NCBI GenBank assembly: GCA_037043455.1
Contig: JAWPHD010003070.1
Span: 62,001-126,000, forward strand
DNA length: 64,000 bases
Origin: Cyrtodaria siliqua
Taxonomy: Eukaryota; Mollusca; Bivalvia; Adapedonta; Hiatellidae
Reading direction: 5' to 3'
The notes below the pieces were generated by a model. That model saw nothing but the letters and a program-made list of their open reading frames with translations, was not told the DNA's origin and ran no database searches. Below, in pieces: positions 12,270 through 23,744 of the stretch. Made by a program: the position numbers and the translations under genes. Position 1 is the first letter of the stretch. Every line of letters starts with the position of its first letter.

Positions 12270-12720
12270 CTGTCTGTTTTTTTTTTTTTTCCGGACTGTA
12301 ACTTTGTCATGCATTGTGGGATTTTTTAATAACTTCGCACACATGTTCACCATAATGAGACGGTGTGTTACGCGCAAGACCCAGGTCCATAGCCTAAAGG
12401 TCAAGGTCACACTTGGAGCTTAAACGTCAGAAATAGGCTTGTCCGGGCTGTAACTTTGTTATGCATCGTGGGATCTTGAAATAACTTGGCACAAATGTTC
12501 ACCATAATTACACAGCGTGTCGCGCGCAAGACCCAGGTCCATAGCTCAAAGTTCAAAGTCACACTTGGAGGTTAAAGCTCAGAAATAGGCTTGTCCGGGC
12601 TGTAACTTTGTCATGCATCGTGGGATTTTGAAATTACTCGGCACAATTCACCATAATGTGACGGCGTGTCGCACGCAAGACCAAGGTCCGTAGCTCAAAG
12701 GTCAAGGTCACGATACCTTC
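12270..12720 (+). repeat. 152 bp satellite, three units
   Basis: TTTGTCATGCATNGTGGGAT recurs at 12303, 12455 and 12607, an exact 152 bp spacing. Each unit also contains CGCGCAAGACCCAGGTCCATA and GGTCAAGGTCACACTTGGAG-like blocks. A further unit is at 4790-4946. Confidence 0.85.
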
Positions 12721-13145
12721 AGAGCACAGGAACACATATTGTGCAGCTAAACATGGTAAGATAACAACATTCCTTGCATGATCATTCACATGGCTACATT
12801 CAACCTTTCATATGGGTACATGTCAAAGATAACTGTTCTTCAATAACTTCAGAATTAACAAACTGGCTAACAACAACTTTATTTCTTCGAAAATTTTGCA
12901 ATTATTATGTTGACGAAACACAGTACCTTTGACAGCAGTGCAGCTTCTGAATTGTTAATTTTGCACAAGACCCTCGGACTGCTTTTTATTTGTAACTAAT
13001 CTCAAATTTACAGTTCGTCCAGATGATTTCCTCCGCCAAATTGCTTAACAGACATGACCTCGAATTTGGTATGGAACTCTACGTATATAACTAATTAAAA
13101 CTAAAACGATACAGAAGTCGAACAGGCAATGTAGTAGTTGTCCAC
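12721..13145. other. No gene seen
   Basis: AT-rich. Bases 12995-13075 repeat the block seen at 2545-2625. Confidence 0.45.
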
Positions 13146-13426
13146 CATTACTTGGTCCCGTATTAATTCCAATAAGCGATGTGAAATCTTATATTAGCAG
13201 GATTTTATAACGGATATTTCGACATAAAACATGTTTAAGAACATGTCTTACTGAAACAAATGCGATAACCTGTTTAGAATTACCTATTGAATGTTTTAAT
13301 TTTACAATATGCAATTATTTTAAGCCGATATTCACATTTTATATCATACCACAGCCAACCTTGTGTTCCCTTCTTGGAGAGAAGGGGTTGGTTGGGTATA
13401 AAAGTTAATACTCAGACCACGTAATG
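13146..13426 (-). mobile_element. R1 TIR element, copy 2
   Basis: Ends are CATTACTTGGTCCCG and CAGACCACGTAATG. The body is collinear with the copy at 1366-1647 in the opposite orientation. It includes the characteristic AAGGGGTTGG...GGGTAT block near one end. Confidence 0.8.
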
Positions 13427-14284
13427 CCAAAAAGCACACATTTAAAGCTATCAACAATAATTACATGGAAAACATTATAAGCATGGTGAACTTGTTCACC
13501 AATCTATAGTTACCGTGTTTTTACACGATTCCTAACTACAGCCTCACTGATGAACCGACGCATTGCCTGAAAAAGAAGACCCATATTTTAAGAGGAGTTT
13601 TTTCTTTTCTAGTGCGTAAACAAATAAGGTAATGTCATTTAGAAATTTCAAATAATTTCCTCGATACATTGTTTAAGTTAAGTATCTATTTCATCTATTG
13701 TTCCATCGTTTTGCTGTGCGTTCTATAAATAGATCAATCATCATCATCACGTGATCATCACGTGATCTTGCGTAAATGTATTCATACGCTGTATTGTTCT
13801 CCTGGGATAGTGTATTGAGATATGTAACCAGTTAAGTTTATAATTTATTTATCTTGCAACACCATCAAATGCATCTCTTCCATCTTTCTTGGATTTATAT
13901 ATTTAAGAAATATACATGGCATTTATAGTATATAATAGGTTAAATAGTTAATAGGTTTGGTCAGTAATGGTTATCGCATAAGCTACTATCCTTTGTAAAA
14001 CATTGTTGCTGTCCATTCTCTGGAATAAGATTTTTAGCTTACTTTGTATTACGCTGTGTAATATTCTTAAGTTTTTACCTCCCTTTCTAGGAAGTTAAAA
14101 TGACTGATTCGGTAGTAAAATAATCCTAAATACTTGTGCCAATCGTGTCGGCGAGGCCGAATGCAAATCAACAAGATCTGACTGGGTATATATGACGTCA
14201 TTTGATCCCGAATGACCATTTTTAGATTTCGGGTCTATTCGGACACTCCGGTTTTAAAATAAGTCCCATTATAGTTCATCAAAA
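13427..14284. other. No gene seen
   Basis: AT-rich DNA. A dyad CACGTGATCATCACGTGATC sits near 13748. Nothing else was recognised. Confidence 0.4.
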
Positions 14285-14287
14285 TTT

Positions 14288-14345
14288 GTAAAGGATTGTT
14301 AGCTCAGTCGGGAGAGCGGCAGTCCTAAAAAAATATTAAACGAGC
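14288..14345 (+). repeat. tRNA-like SINE head (fragment)
   Basis: TTAGCTCAGTCGGGAGAGCGG is a canonical tRNA D-arm / Pol III A-box. It is followed about 35 bases later only by a degenerate T-arm (GGTTGGATCC). It reads as a SINE fragment rather than a functional tRNA. Confidence 0.45.
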
Positions 14346-14524
14346 TGGTTGGATCCGATTTTTTATTCTAACTATACCTTTTTTTTTTTAAACGATTTTG
14401 TAGGCTCATTATGTTTTGGTCCTGTAGAATAAAAAATATTAATATTTGTCAATTTTAAATCGGACACCTAGACCCCATAAAAAGCCTGATGTTCTCCCTT
14501 TAAGACTTTAGTCGGAAAACAAAT

Positions 14525-14557
14525 TGTGTGTGTGTGTGTGTGAGTGTGTGTGTGTGT
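14525..14557 (+). repeat. (GT)n microsatellite
   Basis: Uninterrupted TG dinucleotides apart from one A substitution. Confidence 0.9.
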
Positions 14558-14699
14558 AGAGTGGGGGCGTTTTTTAAAGATTTTTACGACTTTTATCTAT
14601 GCGTCAATTTGGTAAAGGTAGAGGTAGACCTCATCTGTTTTGAAACAAACTCGTAGAACCACAGTCCTGCCGCGCGTTAGTGAGTAGCTGTCAAACATT

Positions 14700-14760
14700 C
14701 TTCAATGTGCAAACGTGGAACAAGCGGGACTCGAACGTATGACTGTAGCATTGAGAGATA
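14700..14760 (-). repeat. tRNA-like B-box remnant
   Basis: The minus strand reads CGTTCGAGTCCCGC, a match to the Pol III B-box, with no convincing A-box at tRNA spacing. It is probably a SINE remnant. Confidence 0.3.
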
Positions 14761-15198
14761 TACATTACACAAACATGAGTAGATCTAAACACAAATATGT
14801 TACCTTTTATTACAATTTTCAAATTACATGCAAAACTGATTGAATTATATTATGTTAAGGCCAAAACACAAATATGTTTAAAAACAAAACAAAGCAACAA
14901 AAAAATGAAGGGGTAAAAAGTTGTTGTGTCGGGGGAAAAGTTGGGTGACAGGAAACAAAACACTTTCTTGTTTAGGCCTAAGGTAGTAAACGGAATTTAC
15001 CGTGACTTTGGTGATTATTGTCAACAGACAATTTGTCGACTAAAAATATAAATCCACGTAAAAAATACAATTAGGGATATGAATCGTGAAATTCTCAGTA
15101 GCCTAGCTACCTATTAGGCCAAAAGGCCCGGACCTTCACATCATATTCACATATATGGTTGAAAAATATAACAACGAAATAATTGAATCATGTTCATT
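14761..15198. other. No gene seen
   Basis: AT-rich DNA without recognisable features. Confidence 0.4.
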
Positions 15199-15365
15199 CC
15201 AAGTTGTGAGATTAAATCACAAGGTATCCCGAGAACAGTGGTACTCCGAGTTGTGAGAATGAACTAAACGGTATCCCGAGAACAGTGGTATTCCGAGTTG
15301 TGAGAATAAATAACAACGGTATCCCGAGACCAGGGATATTCCGAGTTGTGAGATTAAAATCAAAT
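15199..15365 (+). repeat. ~53 bp tandem repeat, about 3.3 units
   Basis: GGTATCCCGAGA(A/C)CAG followed by TTCCGAGTTGTGAGA is repeated three times, with a leading partial unit. Confidence 0.85.
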
Positions 15366-15921
15366 GAGCACAAAGATTTATAAGTTATGTTTTGTATATG
15401 TGTAGTCTGTATGTCTCTACTACAAGTTGTGTGTAAAACATATGTTCATTCAGTTGAAGTTCACACCTTTTGGAACAAGGAAACTTCAGAAAGAATTTGT
15501 CACTTTACCGTGACATTCCATGTTTAAATTTGTATATTATAAATCTTTGTGCAGCGGGGGATATGGCTGTCTTTCAGACTACACTCGTGTTCATTTGATT
15601 TTAATCATACTTGCATAGTAGGTCGATATAAATGCAAGGTTGTTTCCTTTTTTAATTCAGCTATGTTGGTCAAAGGGTCTATGAATTACCTCCCCTTGAA
15701 TTGGCAAAATTATCTTGACGCTATATTCATTTCTAATGACTCAACCTTTGACAGGTGATGACAGGTGATGTTTTTTGGTACACTTTAACACCTGTGAAAA
15801 TATGGTTCAGATATGATGAAGCGTGATGAATTTTCATAACCAATCATTCCTTTTGTTCCCTTCTTTATTCCTGTATATACATTACCTTATCTTGTTGTAA
15901 TCGTCTTACTTCCAGATACAT
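15366..15921. other. No gene seen
   Basis: It contains a 69-codon open frame (15549-15758) with no recognised motif and a duplicated TGACAGGTGATG near 15753. Both are likely incidental. Confidence 0.4.
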
Positions 15922-16150
15922 TGATTTAAACATATTTTATTGCCAATAATGTATTACATACAGAATATTATCCACATATATACAATAGAAATATTATTAT
16001 GACAAATGGGTCGGGTAACAAGTTCTACCAACATTAGTTTAAACCCTTCCCAGTTAACATCTTGAAATTGCAAATGCGTATGGCTGAGTGAAATAAATTA
16101 CAATGGCAAATAATACATTTAGAGAGAGAGTGATGAATAGTGAACACAAC

Positions 16151-16154
<4 letters not shown>

Positions 16155-16199
<45 letters not shown>
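16155..16199 (+). repeat. (GA)n microsatellite
   Basis: About 22 perfect GA units within the 3' UTR of the LINE. Confidence 0.95.
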
Positions 16200-16203
<4 letters not shown>

Positions 16204-16430
16204 CCCCAATCTCTAAGTTCTAATCATTTAGAAAACATTAACGCTTTTAACAGTGTATACATGTTACATCAATTGATATAGCTCTAAAACTTGAGATATG
16301 TAATAACAACAACAACAGCAAACACTATAATGGTAAGAATGTGTCGTAGAATCAGACACCTAGGTAAACCTATGTGTTTCTCGTATATATGTTTGAACTG
16401 CTGCGAAGAGGGATTCATTTTCCCTGTCAG

Positions 16431-18320
16431 TTATCTGTTCAGACCATAAAGGAGTGTGCTTACATTTAACGGGTGTAAATGGCGAGTAGACTGAAACAGA
16501 TGAAGCCGATAAGCTGAAAATGTGTTACACTGGAGAAAATAGTGTTCAGCATCTTCTACTTCACAGCCGCACTCGCATGTCGGTGAATCTCGTAAATGGT
16601 TTAGGTATAAGTCGTTATTGAGATTGCTACACAAATGCCTCATTCTGGCATGTAAAACAGCAAATACTCTTTGTCCACTTAAGTAGTAAGGTGGCACTTT
16701 TGTTCTAGAAAATACAGATGATAGTAGTCTTCTCTTAAAAATTGCGATACTTTCAGAGTTTCGTATCTCTATTGGCAAGTCATTCCATAGTTTAAGAGAG
16801 GAAGGAACAAACGAGTTATTGAATATTTCGGTTCTCCTAGAAATAGTGGCATAGTTATCGTTATTTCTGAGATTGTATGCGCTGAAATCTCCAACTGGAT
16901 GTGGAAAATTTTTTGAAATGTAATTTGGAACGGTTCCATTTTTAACATTATAAACCGAAATAAGTTTTTGCATTTTCCTTCTATCAGAAAGTGAAACCCA
17001 TCCTATTTCGGATATTAAGCGATGTATGGATACTGATCGGGTTAGACCCGTCACAATACGAGCTGCCTCATATTGTAACTTTTCCAAGCTATCTTTTTCT
17101 AGTAAAGTACATCCATCCCAAGTAATGGAAGCATATTCCAGTATTGGGCGCATATAAGACAAGTATATCTGATTAAGTGTTTTGCGCGCTACTTTGTATT
17201 TAAGCATTCTCATTAATCCAAGCACTTTTGACGCAGAAGCAACAATATTTTTAATGTGTTCGTGCCATTTACCGTTATTACTCAGTGTTACTCCTAGATG
17301 TTTATGATTATCAACAAAGGTTAGCGGGACATTGTCTAGATATAAAGTTGGAAGGCGATCATTATTACTTAAGGAAAAGAACATTGCTTCTGTTTTGGCA
17401 GGATTAAATTGCACAAGCCATTGCTTTGACCATTCCGTAATCATGAGCAGGTCATGATTAAGAATTCCTTCCATGTCGTTTATACTAGATGTTGAGATTG
17501 ATAATGAACTGTCATCAGCAAACAAACGAGTTATACTCAGCATATTTTCGGCAATATCATTTACATATATCAAAAATAAAAGAGGACCCAAGACAGAGCC
17601 TTGAGGAACTCCAGCAGTTAGTGTTCTCGATTCGGAGGTTGCGGATCCGACGCGGACTCTTTGAGATCTGTTTGAGAGGTAATCAGATATCCAAGCTAAA
17701 ATCTTGCCATCGATACCATATTGTTTTAGCTTGAACAAAAGACCTTTATGCCAAACACGATCAAATGCTTTAGATATATCATTGAAAACAATGCATGTAA
17801 ATTGTTTAGCATCGAATGCCTGGCATATATGATGGTACATGTCGATAAGTTGATATGTAGTAGAATGACCAGGGAGAAAACCTGATTGATTCCTAAAGAT
17901 AAGATCAAACATAAGTAGAAAATTATACACATGTTTAAATACTATTCTTTCCATTACTTTACCAACACAACTTAATAACGCTATAGGTCTATAATTTGTA
18001 GGGATACTTGGGTCTGACTTTTTGAATAGTGCCATGACCATAGCACATTTCCATAAGTCGGGGAAAACGCACTCGTTTAATGATCTGTTAAAAAGAATAT
18101 GTAGAGGTTTTGAAATTGTATTTGCAGTTTCCTTTAACATCCTATGGCTTATTTCATCCTCCCCACATGCTTTATTTACATTTAAAATCTTGATAATGTC
18201 AACTATTTCGAATTCTTCTATATAAATATTTTCTAATTTATTATTGGATTTTGAATGAAAAATAGGTAATTCAACATAAGAATCATCAACTGATGATATT
18301 GATACAAAGTAATCATTCAA
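16431..18320 (-). CDS. LINE ORF2 fragment: reverse transcriptase plus C-terminal Cys motif
   Basis: A 629-residue open frame. RT motifs appear in order: NYRPIALLS (109-117), the FxD of motif A in NDISKAFDRVWH (catalytic Asp 181), AGVPQGSVLGP (236-246) and FADD (267-270, catalytic pair). The end carries CECGC...H...C (Cys 582, 584, 586, His 593, Cys 598), the zinc-knuckle-like tail of Jockey/CR1-type LINEs. The product would copy LINE RNA at a nicked target. The annotated Met is merely the first in frame: the homologous frame continues upstream (GETSYSITDQEKAKCL) to a stop near 18386, where the element is truncated. One oddity is FNDISKAFD, where FCDISKAFD is usual; the catalytic Asp is kept. 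The long open frame suggests recent insertion. Confidence 0.9.
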   Translation of the reverse strand: MNDYFVSISSVDDSYVELPIFHSKSNNKLENIYIEEFEIVDIIKILNVNKACGEDEISHRMLKETANTISKPLHILFNRSLNECVFPDLWKCAMVMALFKKSDPSIPTNYRPIALLSCVGKVMERIVFKHVYNFLLMFDLIFRNQSGFLPGHSTTYQLIDMYHHICQAFDAKQFTCIVFNDISKAFDRVWHKGLLFKLKQYGIDGKILAWISDYLSNRSQRVRVGSATSESRTLTAGVPQGSVLGPLLFLIYVNDIAENMLSITRLFADDSSLSISTSSINDMEGILNHDLLMITEWSKQWLVQFNPAKTEAMFFSLSNNDRLPTLYLDNVPLTFVDNHKHLGVTLSNNGKWHEHIKNIVASASKVLGLMRMLKYKVARKTLNQIYLSYMRPILEYASITWDGCTLLEKDSLEKLQYEAARIVTGLTRSVSIHRLISEIGWVSLSDRRKMQKLISVYNVKNGTVPNYISKNFPHPVGDFSAYNLRNNDNYATISRRTEIFNNSFVPSSLKLWNDLPIEIRNSESIAIFKRRLLSSVFSRTKVPPYYLSGQRVFAVLHARMRHLCSNLNNDLYLNHLRDSPTCECGCEVEDAEHYFLQCNTFSAYRLHLFQSTRHLHPLNVSTLLYGLNR

Positions 18321-18572
18321 ACATTTCGCTTTTTCTTGGTCTGTTATTGAGTATGACGTTTCGCCATTAGGTAAGTTTGTTTTTTAAGGTGGGATAGTTT
18401 AGATACATTAAACAATGCATTGATGTATCATTACATGCAATGATGTATTATTATTAAGAAGAGTTGACACATTTTCAGTCCATCCATGCCATGCATGATT
18501 GTAAAGAAACCTTCCATTACATGGATGCACAAATCATAGTTCACCATGCTCTCAGTACCTTCGGTACTTTGA

Positions 18573-18870
18573 TTAGTTAGTGGGTTTGTTACTGTCCCCC
18601 TACAGAAATATGTGGGGTCAGTCAGATTTATAGGTGGCGAGGCAATAGCCGAATCACCCTATATATCTGACTGACTCCACATATTTCTGTAGGGAGTCAG
18701 TTACAAACCCAATGACTGATTTATTGCAGCGACAGCTTTTAGAAGGCAAACACTGACTTTTAACCTATATTAATGGAGTGTCACCATAATTGAAATGTTT
18801 GTGAAATTTGACGACATGGCGTTAACGTCACGACCGGTACAATTTAAAAACATTCTTAATTTACTTATTT
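18573..18870 (+). mobile_element. M3 foldback element, left part (split by a LINE)
   Basis: Collinear with 44293-44550: TTAGTTA, then a hairpin with CCCCTACAGAAATATGT on one arm and its complement on the other, then CGTCACGACCGGTACA. It breaks off at AATTTACTTATT (18859-18870), which is repeated at 22001-22012 where M3 resumes. Confidence 0.8.
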
Positions 18871-19353
18871 TTTTATGAAAATAATATTTTTTCAAGTCAG
18901 GAATGGAACTGGACAACAGACGATGCCTATGTAATACCTCTCTCGTATCAATGTACATGTAAACAATACATTCACATCAAACATAACATAAAATGTGGAA
19001 TTGTAGTACAGTTTGCATATATTGGTTTGACAATTAACTTAGAATCTTTGAAACATGTGTACCGAGATTGTTCTGTATTAACATTTTATATTGTCAGAAA
19101 GAATTTAAGTGAAAAAAATCCTAATGGAAACCAATAAGAAATATATATAAAAATTATTACCGATTATAATTACAAAAATTAATGGTTTTGAGTTTCTGTA
19201 ACCAATAGATACTTTTAGAACTGAAGATAACTGAGAACAAAATAAAACAAACAAAAAATACAATAAAAAGGAAGAAAGATGATAAATTTCTTCTAGCATT
19301 ATGACAAAACATATATACAAATACATAGTATACACGTACATACATCTATAATT

Positions 19354-19590
19354 CTACGAACATCTCCTGGTACACTTGATGTATTTATGGACGATAAGTA
19401 CAATTTCTGAGTTCGTAGTATCGCCTAGATTGGAACTGCCATTCAGTATCAAGTCAATGTTGATATGCGTGACATCAACAATATTGGCTAGGGTATCAAG
19501 TAAGTCATTTCTGAATGGACAGTTGAAAAAGAAATGAGTATTGTCCTCACATGGATTGCCACATTTCGGACATACTGTTGTATCTGTCAA
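19354..19590 (-). pseudogene. LINE copy 2 C-terminal Cys motif
   Basis: A 78-codon open stretch with CPKCGNPCEDNTHFFFNC, equivalent to the C-terminal CxC...H...C region of LINE copy 1, followed by EIVLIVHKYIKCTRRC and a stop. It is the end of the broken ORF2. Confidence 0.75.
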
Positions 19591-20445
19591 GAAGTGGTCA
19601 AATAAATGCTTAGTTAGATTACTCGAGTTATTTATTAATTAACAAAGGATGATGTTTTCATTCCTATTTCCTATATTATAGTGATATGGACTATTAGTCC
19701 TATGTTCAATAGCCTTACGTTTATGCTTAAATTGTTCAATAGATGGTGCGTTTTTTGCGTCTAACGGTAAAGCATTCCACAATGTAATTGTACTCGGTAG
19801 AAAGCTGTTATAATATGATGATGTGCGACAAAGAGGGAGACATAGGTTTAATCCTGCAGTTCGAATGTTATAAGTATTGTTTACGGGTAATTATGGCTGG
19901 ATTAAGTTATCCATGAAATCTGGACTTATACCATATATTATTTTGTAAATAGTTACATTTTTATGATCTTTTCTTCTTTATGCTAATGTTTTTAAGTTCA
20001 ATGCAGTATATAAGTATGATCTAGAGGTATTGCTATTTTCTATATGATGCGACCAAGTTGCATTTGACTGAATTGTTAATCCTAGGTGACAATGTGACGC
20101 TACGTCTTGTACTATATCATTATCAAAATAGACTGGTGGGTTGTTATAGTTTCTTCCAGTGCAGAAAAGGCTTCTTTTTTTTTTTAGGATTAAATGTAAC
20201 AGCCCATTTTTTGACCATTCAGATATTTTGCAAAGTTCATTTTTAAGGGAGTTGGCACATTATACTGGGTTTTTATCAACTACAACAAAAAAAGAAGTGT
20301 CATCCGCAAATAACCGTACATCATTCAGTAAGTCATCTGTGATATTATTTATATAAAGCAAAGATAGAAACAGACCTAAAACAGAGCCTTGCGGAAGACC
20401 AGCATCTATAGTACAGAAGCTTCTAGAACTACTTTTTGCTGCCTG

Positions 20446-20877
20446 TCAGCTACGTATCCGGTTACATAAAGAATCATGAATACCGTACTTAGATAATTTA
20501 AAAAGCAACCCAGCATGCCATACTTTGTCAAATGCTTTAGCAATATCGCAAAATATAAATCGTACATCTTTCCCAGCTTCGAGGTTGCTTATTATATTAT
20601 TGTATATTTCTATGAGCTGATTTACAGTAGAGTGTCTAGGTTGAAACAAGTGTTTAAATACGACTTTTCCCTTCAATTTGCAAAAAATACTAGTAATGGA
20701 TATTGGCCTATAATTGCCCGGCATGTCAGGTTTCCCCTTGCCCTTAAAAAACGAAGTTCCATTCGCCTGTTTCCAGTGGTGTGGTACTTTTCTTGTTGAC
20801 AATGACCGATTAAAAAGTCTCGTCAATAGAGCGGCGACGTTATTTATATCTAATTTTAACACCTTTGGGATAATCAT
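20446..20877 (-). pseudogene. LINE copy 2 reverse transcriptase fragment
   Basis: 143 codons open, covering fingers and motif A of a LINE RT: PGNYRPISITSIFCK near residue 55 and FIFCDIAKAFDKVWHAGLLF with the catalytic Asp near 111. Compared with intact relatives it lacks about 25 residues between KVVFKHLF and QPRHSTVNQL. The frame is lost after NRIRS, with the VPQGS and FADD regions degraded downstream. Confidence 0.8.
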
Positions 20878-21174
20878 CTGGGCCTGGAGGTTTCGATAAT
20901 TTCAAGATTTTTAATTAAGAAATTACTTCCGTTTCATTGATAATAATGTCATTTATTTTATTGTCAGTGCGATTATGAAAAGTAGGTCATTCCGGTTCAT
21001 GTTCAACATAAGATGTTTAAAAAAAGAAAGAATTCAATGCGTTATCTTTGTCTACTTGATGTATTAAAACACGAAGTTATTTTTTATTGGAAAGTTTGGT
21101 TGAGTTACTTTGCTCAGAGATCGATTTTGCTTTACGCCACCATTTACCTGGTGGGATAGATTTGTCAGTTGACT

Positions 21175-21440
21175 GGGATGTAAATATAGACATAAATATC
21201 GAACAGAAAAAGCAGCATTCAAGGACGACAGTCAACCACAAACACACACAGAAACAAAGAACAAATTTAAAGATGAATAAAAGGCCAAATAAGACATCAC
21301 AAACACAAAAGGCCGATGGAGGTTCTAGGGTGCACGAAACCTCACACTTACCCTACCGTCAACCCAATAAAACGGGACAGTGTAAATAAAGAAATCCCCG
21401 CCATGAACTATTCTCTAACCAACAAGGCAGCATTAAGTTT
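21175..21440 (-). mobile_element. Penelope-like family B 3' UTR fragment inside LINE copy 2
   Basis: The minus strand carries the family B 3' UTR landmarks (GCTGCCTTGTTGGTTAGAGA, GGGTAAGTGTGAGGTTTCGT, TTGACTGTCGTCCTTGAATG). The central part, containing the 'ACCGTTCCAAGGCGGTAG' block of other copies, is missing. It interrupts the LINE frame between YKTKL and the KAKSISEQSN region. Confidence 0.75.
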
Positions 21441-22000
21441 TGTCTTGTATGATTCCTTAGATTCGCGGATTAAAACAATTACCTCATTTTTAAGTTGCCT
21501 AAACATTGACCAATGTAATGGATTGTTCGAAGACTTAGCTTTCTTGTGCATTCTGTTTCGCTGTCGCAATTTAAAACGTATATTATTGTTCATAAACGGT
21601 GTATCATTGGGACGTATAACAACAATCTTTGTAGGTAAATGACGTGTTACACAGTCATTAAATGTATTGCAAAAAATAGAGTATACTGCATTTATATCAC
21701 GTCATTTTCCCAGTTAGTATTCTGTATATCCCTATTAAGACCATCTATGTCAGTGGCATCATAATTTCTAATAACCCGTTAATAGGCTAATCTTCTATAA
21801 ATGTCTGAAAGCGAATTTCAACGGACACAGAAGAATGTGTGCTGCACATTGGTGTATGTACATTCACGTGTTTAGCGATGCATTATTCGTAATAAATAGA
21901 TCAATGCACGTTCCGGCGTCATAGTGAAATTGGTTGGCCCGTTATTAATACTTGTCATATTTAATCTTTGTAACAATAGTTTAAATATGTTAGACTTTAG

Positions 22001-22200
22001 AATTTACTTATTATGTGTGTTACTAACGCATTAAAGAACTATTTGCAAATGATTTAAACTTTAAATCGGAACTGTAGGCCATATTGTTTTAGTGACCCTC
22101 TATGAAATCTACTGTCTCACTATAGAAGAATAGGGCGTCATCACGTGACCGCACTCAACCAATGAGATGCCTAGAATTGTGTGCGAGGTGCAATACATGT
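22001..22200 (+). mobile_element. M3 foldback element, right part
   Basis: Matches 44545-44740: ACTAACGC(A/C)TTAAAGAACT, CATATTGTTTTAGTGACCCTC and GTGCGAGGTGCAATA. It continues the element interrupted at 18870. Confidence 0.8.
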
Positions 22201-23165
22201 ACTTATGTGACACCACACACAAAAAATGGTTAACAGCAGGAGTACACGTTTCTCTTCATTATCTCGAACGTTTGGGAAGTTATTGTCTCGAAAAAAATGC
22301 AGATTCAGGTATGAAACCACAGTTACTTTCCCCCATTGACATCAATGTTAAAATGTCAAATATTAACCATTAGCTGCAACTTCAAAGCAAGAAAAATAAC
22401 GCTTTACTTGAAAAAACAGATGGGATCCTAAGTAGTGCATTCTTTTCTTTCCTGAACAGGTCAAGTGTACAGCTGTTTTCATTGATAGTTGCTCACAATG
22501 TGTATGAATCAATTTGAAAGTGTTGAAAACAATTCATCAATAATCCATTAACACTTGAATTCACTTTGTTTTATATATACAACAACAAAATCGAATAGAA
22601 CTGAGCTGATTTACCATATTTATTATGGCAATTTTTAACATAAAAGTAGTTAGGGATTACTTTGCATAATAGGAACCACATTCGACTATAACTTGGATGT
22701 TTATATGCAATTGGTTGTGGTAAACCTTCTACTTAAACATGAGTTACTTAAATTTATGTGTGAAAAACTGTCGAATATTGTACCCATGTTATTCAGTATT
22801 TGGAACATTCATGAGGTATATGGAATAGTAACAACGCCTTTAACCATTATATTGAATTTGCGATCATGAACGTGTCGTGCAGCATACCACATCGATACAT
22901 AAGGTTTCGTTCCATAATCTCAAGTTTTCATCGACCGGAAACGACAATGGCATAACTTCGACCCGTGAGCTTTGGCCCGTTTTATTAACCATCTTACGAT
23001 AAGTCTCACATTTTAAAACTGTTCATATGTTTGCACCAAAGCATTTAATGTAGACAAATATATGTGCATTATGTGCAGAAATATCACAGGTATAAGAAAA
23101 TGAAACGAAATCGTGTTCATTTGTGAATTCTAAATCAAAGTAAAGAATTTTAGAAATTAACTTAC
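22201..23165. other. No gene seen
   Basis: AT-rich DNA, no recognised repeat or frame. Confidence 0.4.
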
Positions 23166-23382
23166 GTCCACCGCCATATGCATGCCATCTTCGGGATGGT
23201 TAAAATGTTGTACTATTGATTTTATGAATATTGAGTTCTGCTCAACCCGGGGGCTAGAGGGCGTGAGCGGTAGCTAACATGTTTCACTACCGCTCATGAA
23301 CAGTCTCAATCAAACCGAGACTGCAATATTTCGTATGTGTCGTGCTCGGCCGTTTCTAAAGGTCCATTATCATACTCTTTTT
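23166..23382 (+). repeat. Family X double-hairpin repeat, copy 1 (full length)
   Basis: It begins GTCCACCGCCATATGCATGC and ends TTATCATACTCTTTTT. Two successive hairpins are evident: GAGCGGTAG with CTACCGCTC, and CAGTCTC with GAGACTG. Other copies: 23745-23962, 30330-30384, 34133-34303, 43728-43875, 45869-45969 plus 46903-46976, and 49731-49914. Confidence 0.8.
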
Positions 23383-23744
23383 CATAGCACAGTGGCGTTG
23401 CTTGTACAGTGTGGCGGCAGTAAAACGTCTCCCCGCGCTTGCAATCAGTACTGTTATTCATTCGATCTTTGGAGATCGCTGAGCCCGATACTTATATTTA
23501 GTTATCGGTGGTACATTTTCAATTTCTTTTGTTTTCTTACTTAATTCTTGATTCGGTGGTTCCACTACTCCTGCCGATAAAAGGCTCTGGGTATTGTTTA
23601 ACCACTCATAGGATCTTTTGTCTGCTTTTTATACGCAGGCTTCATAACCGCTGCCCCCAACTAAATTCCATTATGTTTATTTCGCTCTTCGGGGCATTTC
23701 ATTTTATTAGATACTGGGACCATACGCCGTACGACATGGGGAAG
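23383..23744. other. Spacer between two direct X copies
   Basis: A 361 bp sequence with GATCTTTGGAGATC near 23465 and no coding motif. It is bracketed by X copies in the same orientation, giving a 580 bp period. It may be internal sequence of whatever X terminates. Confidence 0.35.

Larger units (their letters stand above)
15922..18390 (-). mobile_element. LINE copy 1 (Jockey/CR1-like), 5'-truncated, RT frame open
   Basis: On the minus strand this runs from a pre-RT segment (just upstream of 18320) through the complete RT and C-terminal Cys motif to a 3' UTR ending AATAAAATATGTTTAAATC at 15922. The terminal 160 bp recurs as a solo 3' end at 38242-38403, which fixes the element's 3' boundary. 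Its ORF is uninterrupted, unlike the decayed LINE at 18871-22000. The endonuclease domain is missing, so the copy cannot mobilise by itself. A GA microsatellite (16155-16199) lies in the 3' UTR. Confidence 0.85.
18871..22000 (-). mobile_element. LINE copy 2 (Jockey/CR1-like), decayed, with 12 bp TSD
   Basis: It is flanked by AATTTACTTATT on both sides (18859-18870 and 22001-22012). On the minus strand one reads an endonuclease tail (NNGPTNFT near 21950), a pre-RT segment (21408-21593, YKTKL at its end), RT with several frameshifts (20446-20877 includes IFCDIAKAFDKVWHAGLL), a degenerate second half of RT and a Cys motif (CPKCGNPCEDNTHFFFNC, 19354-19590). A Penelope-like 3' UTR piece is inserted at 21175-21440. 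It is more decayed than LINE copy 1 and from a different family. Confidence 0.85.

Noticed and set aside
23166..23382. Hammerhead ribozyme in family X
   Set aside because: The complementary strand has CATGAG and TGAAAC, reminiscent of a hammerhead core, but stem II would be only two base pairs and the required CTGATGA is absent.
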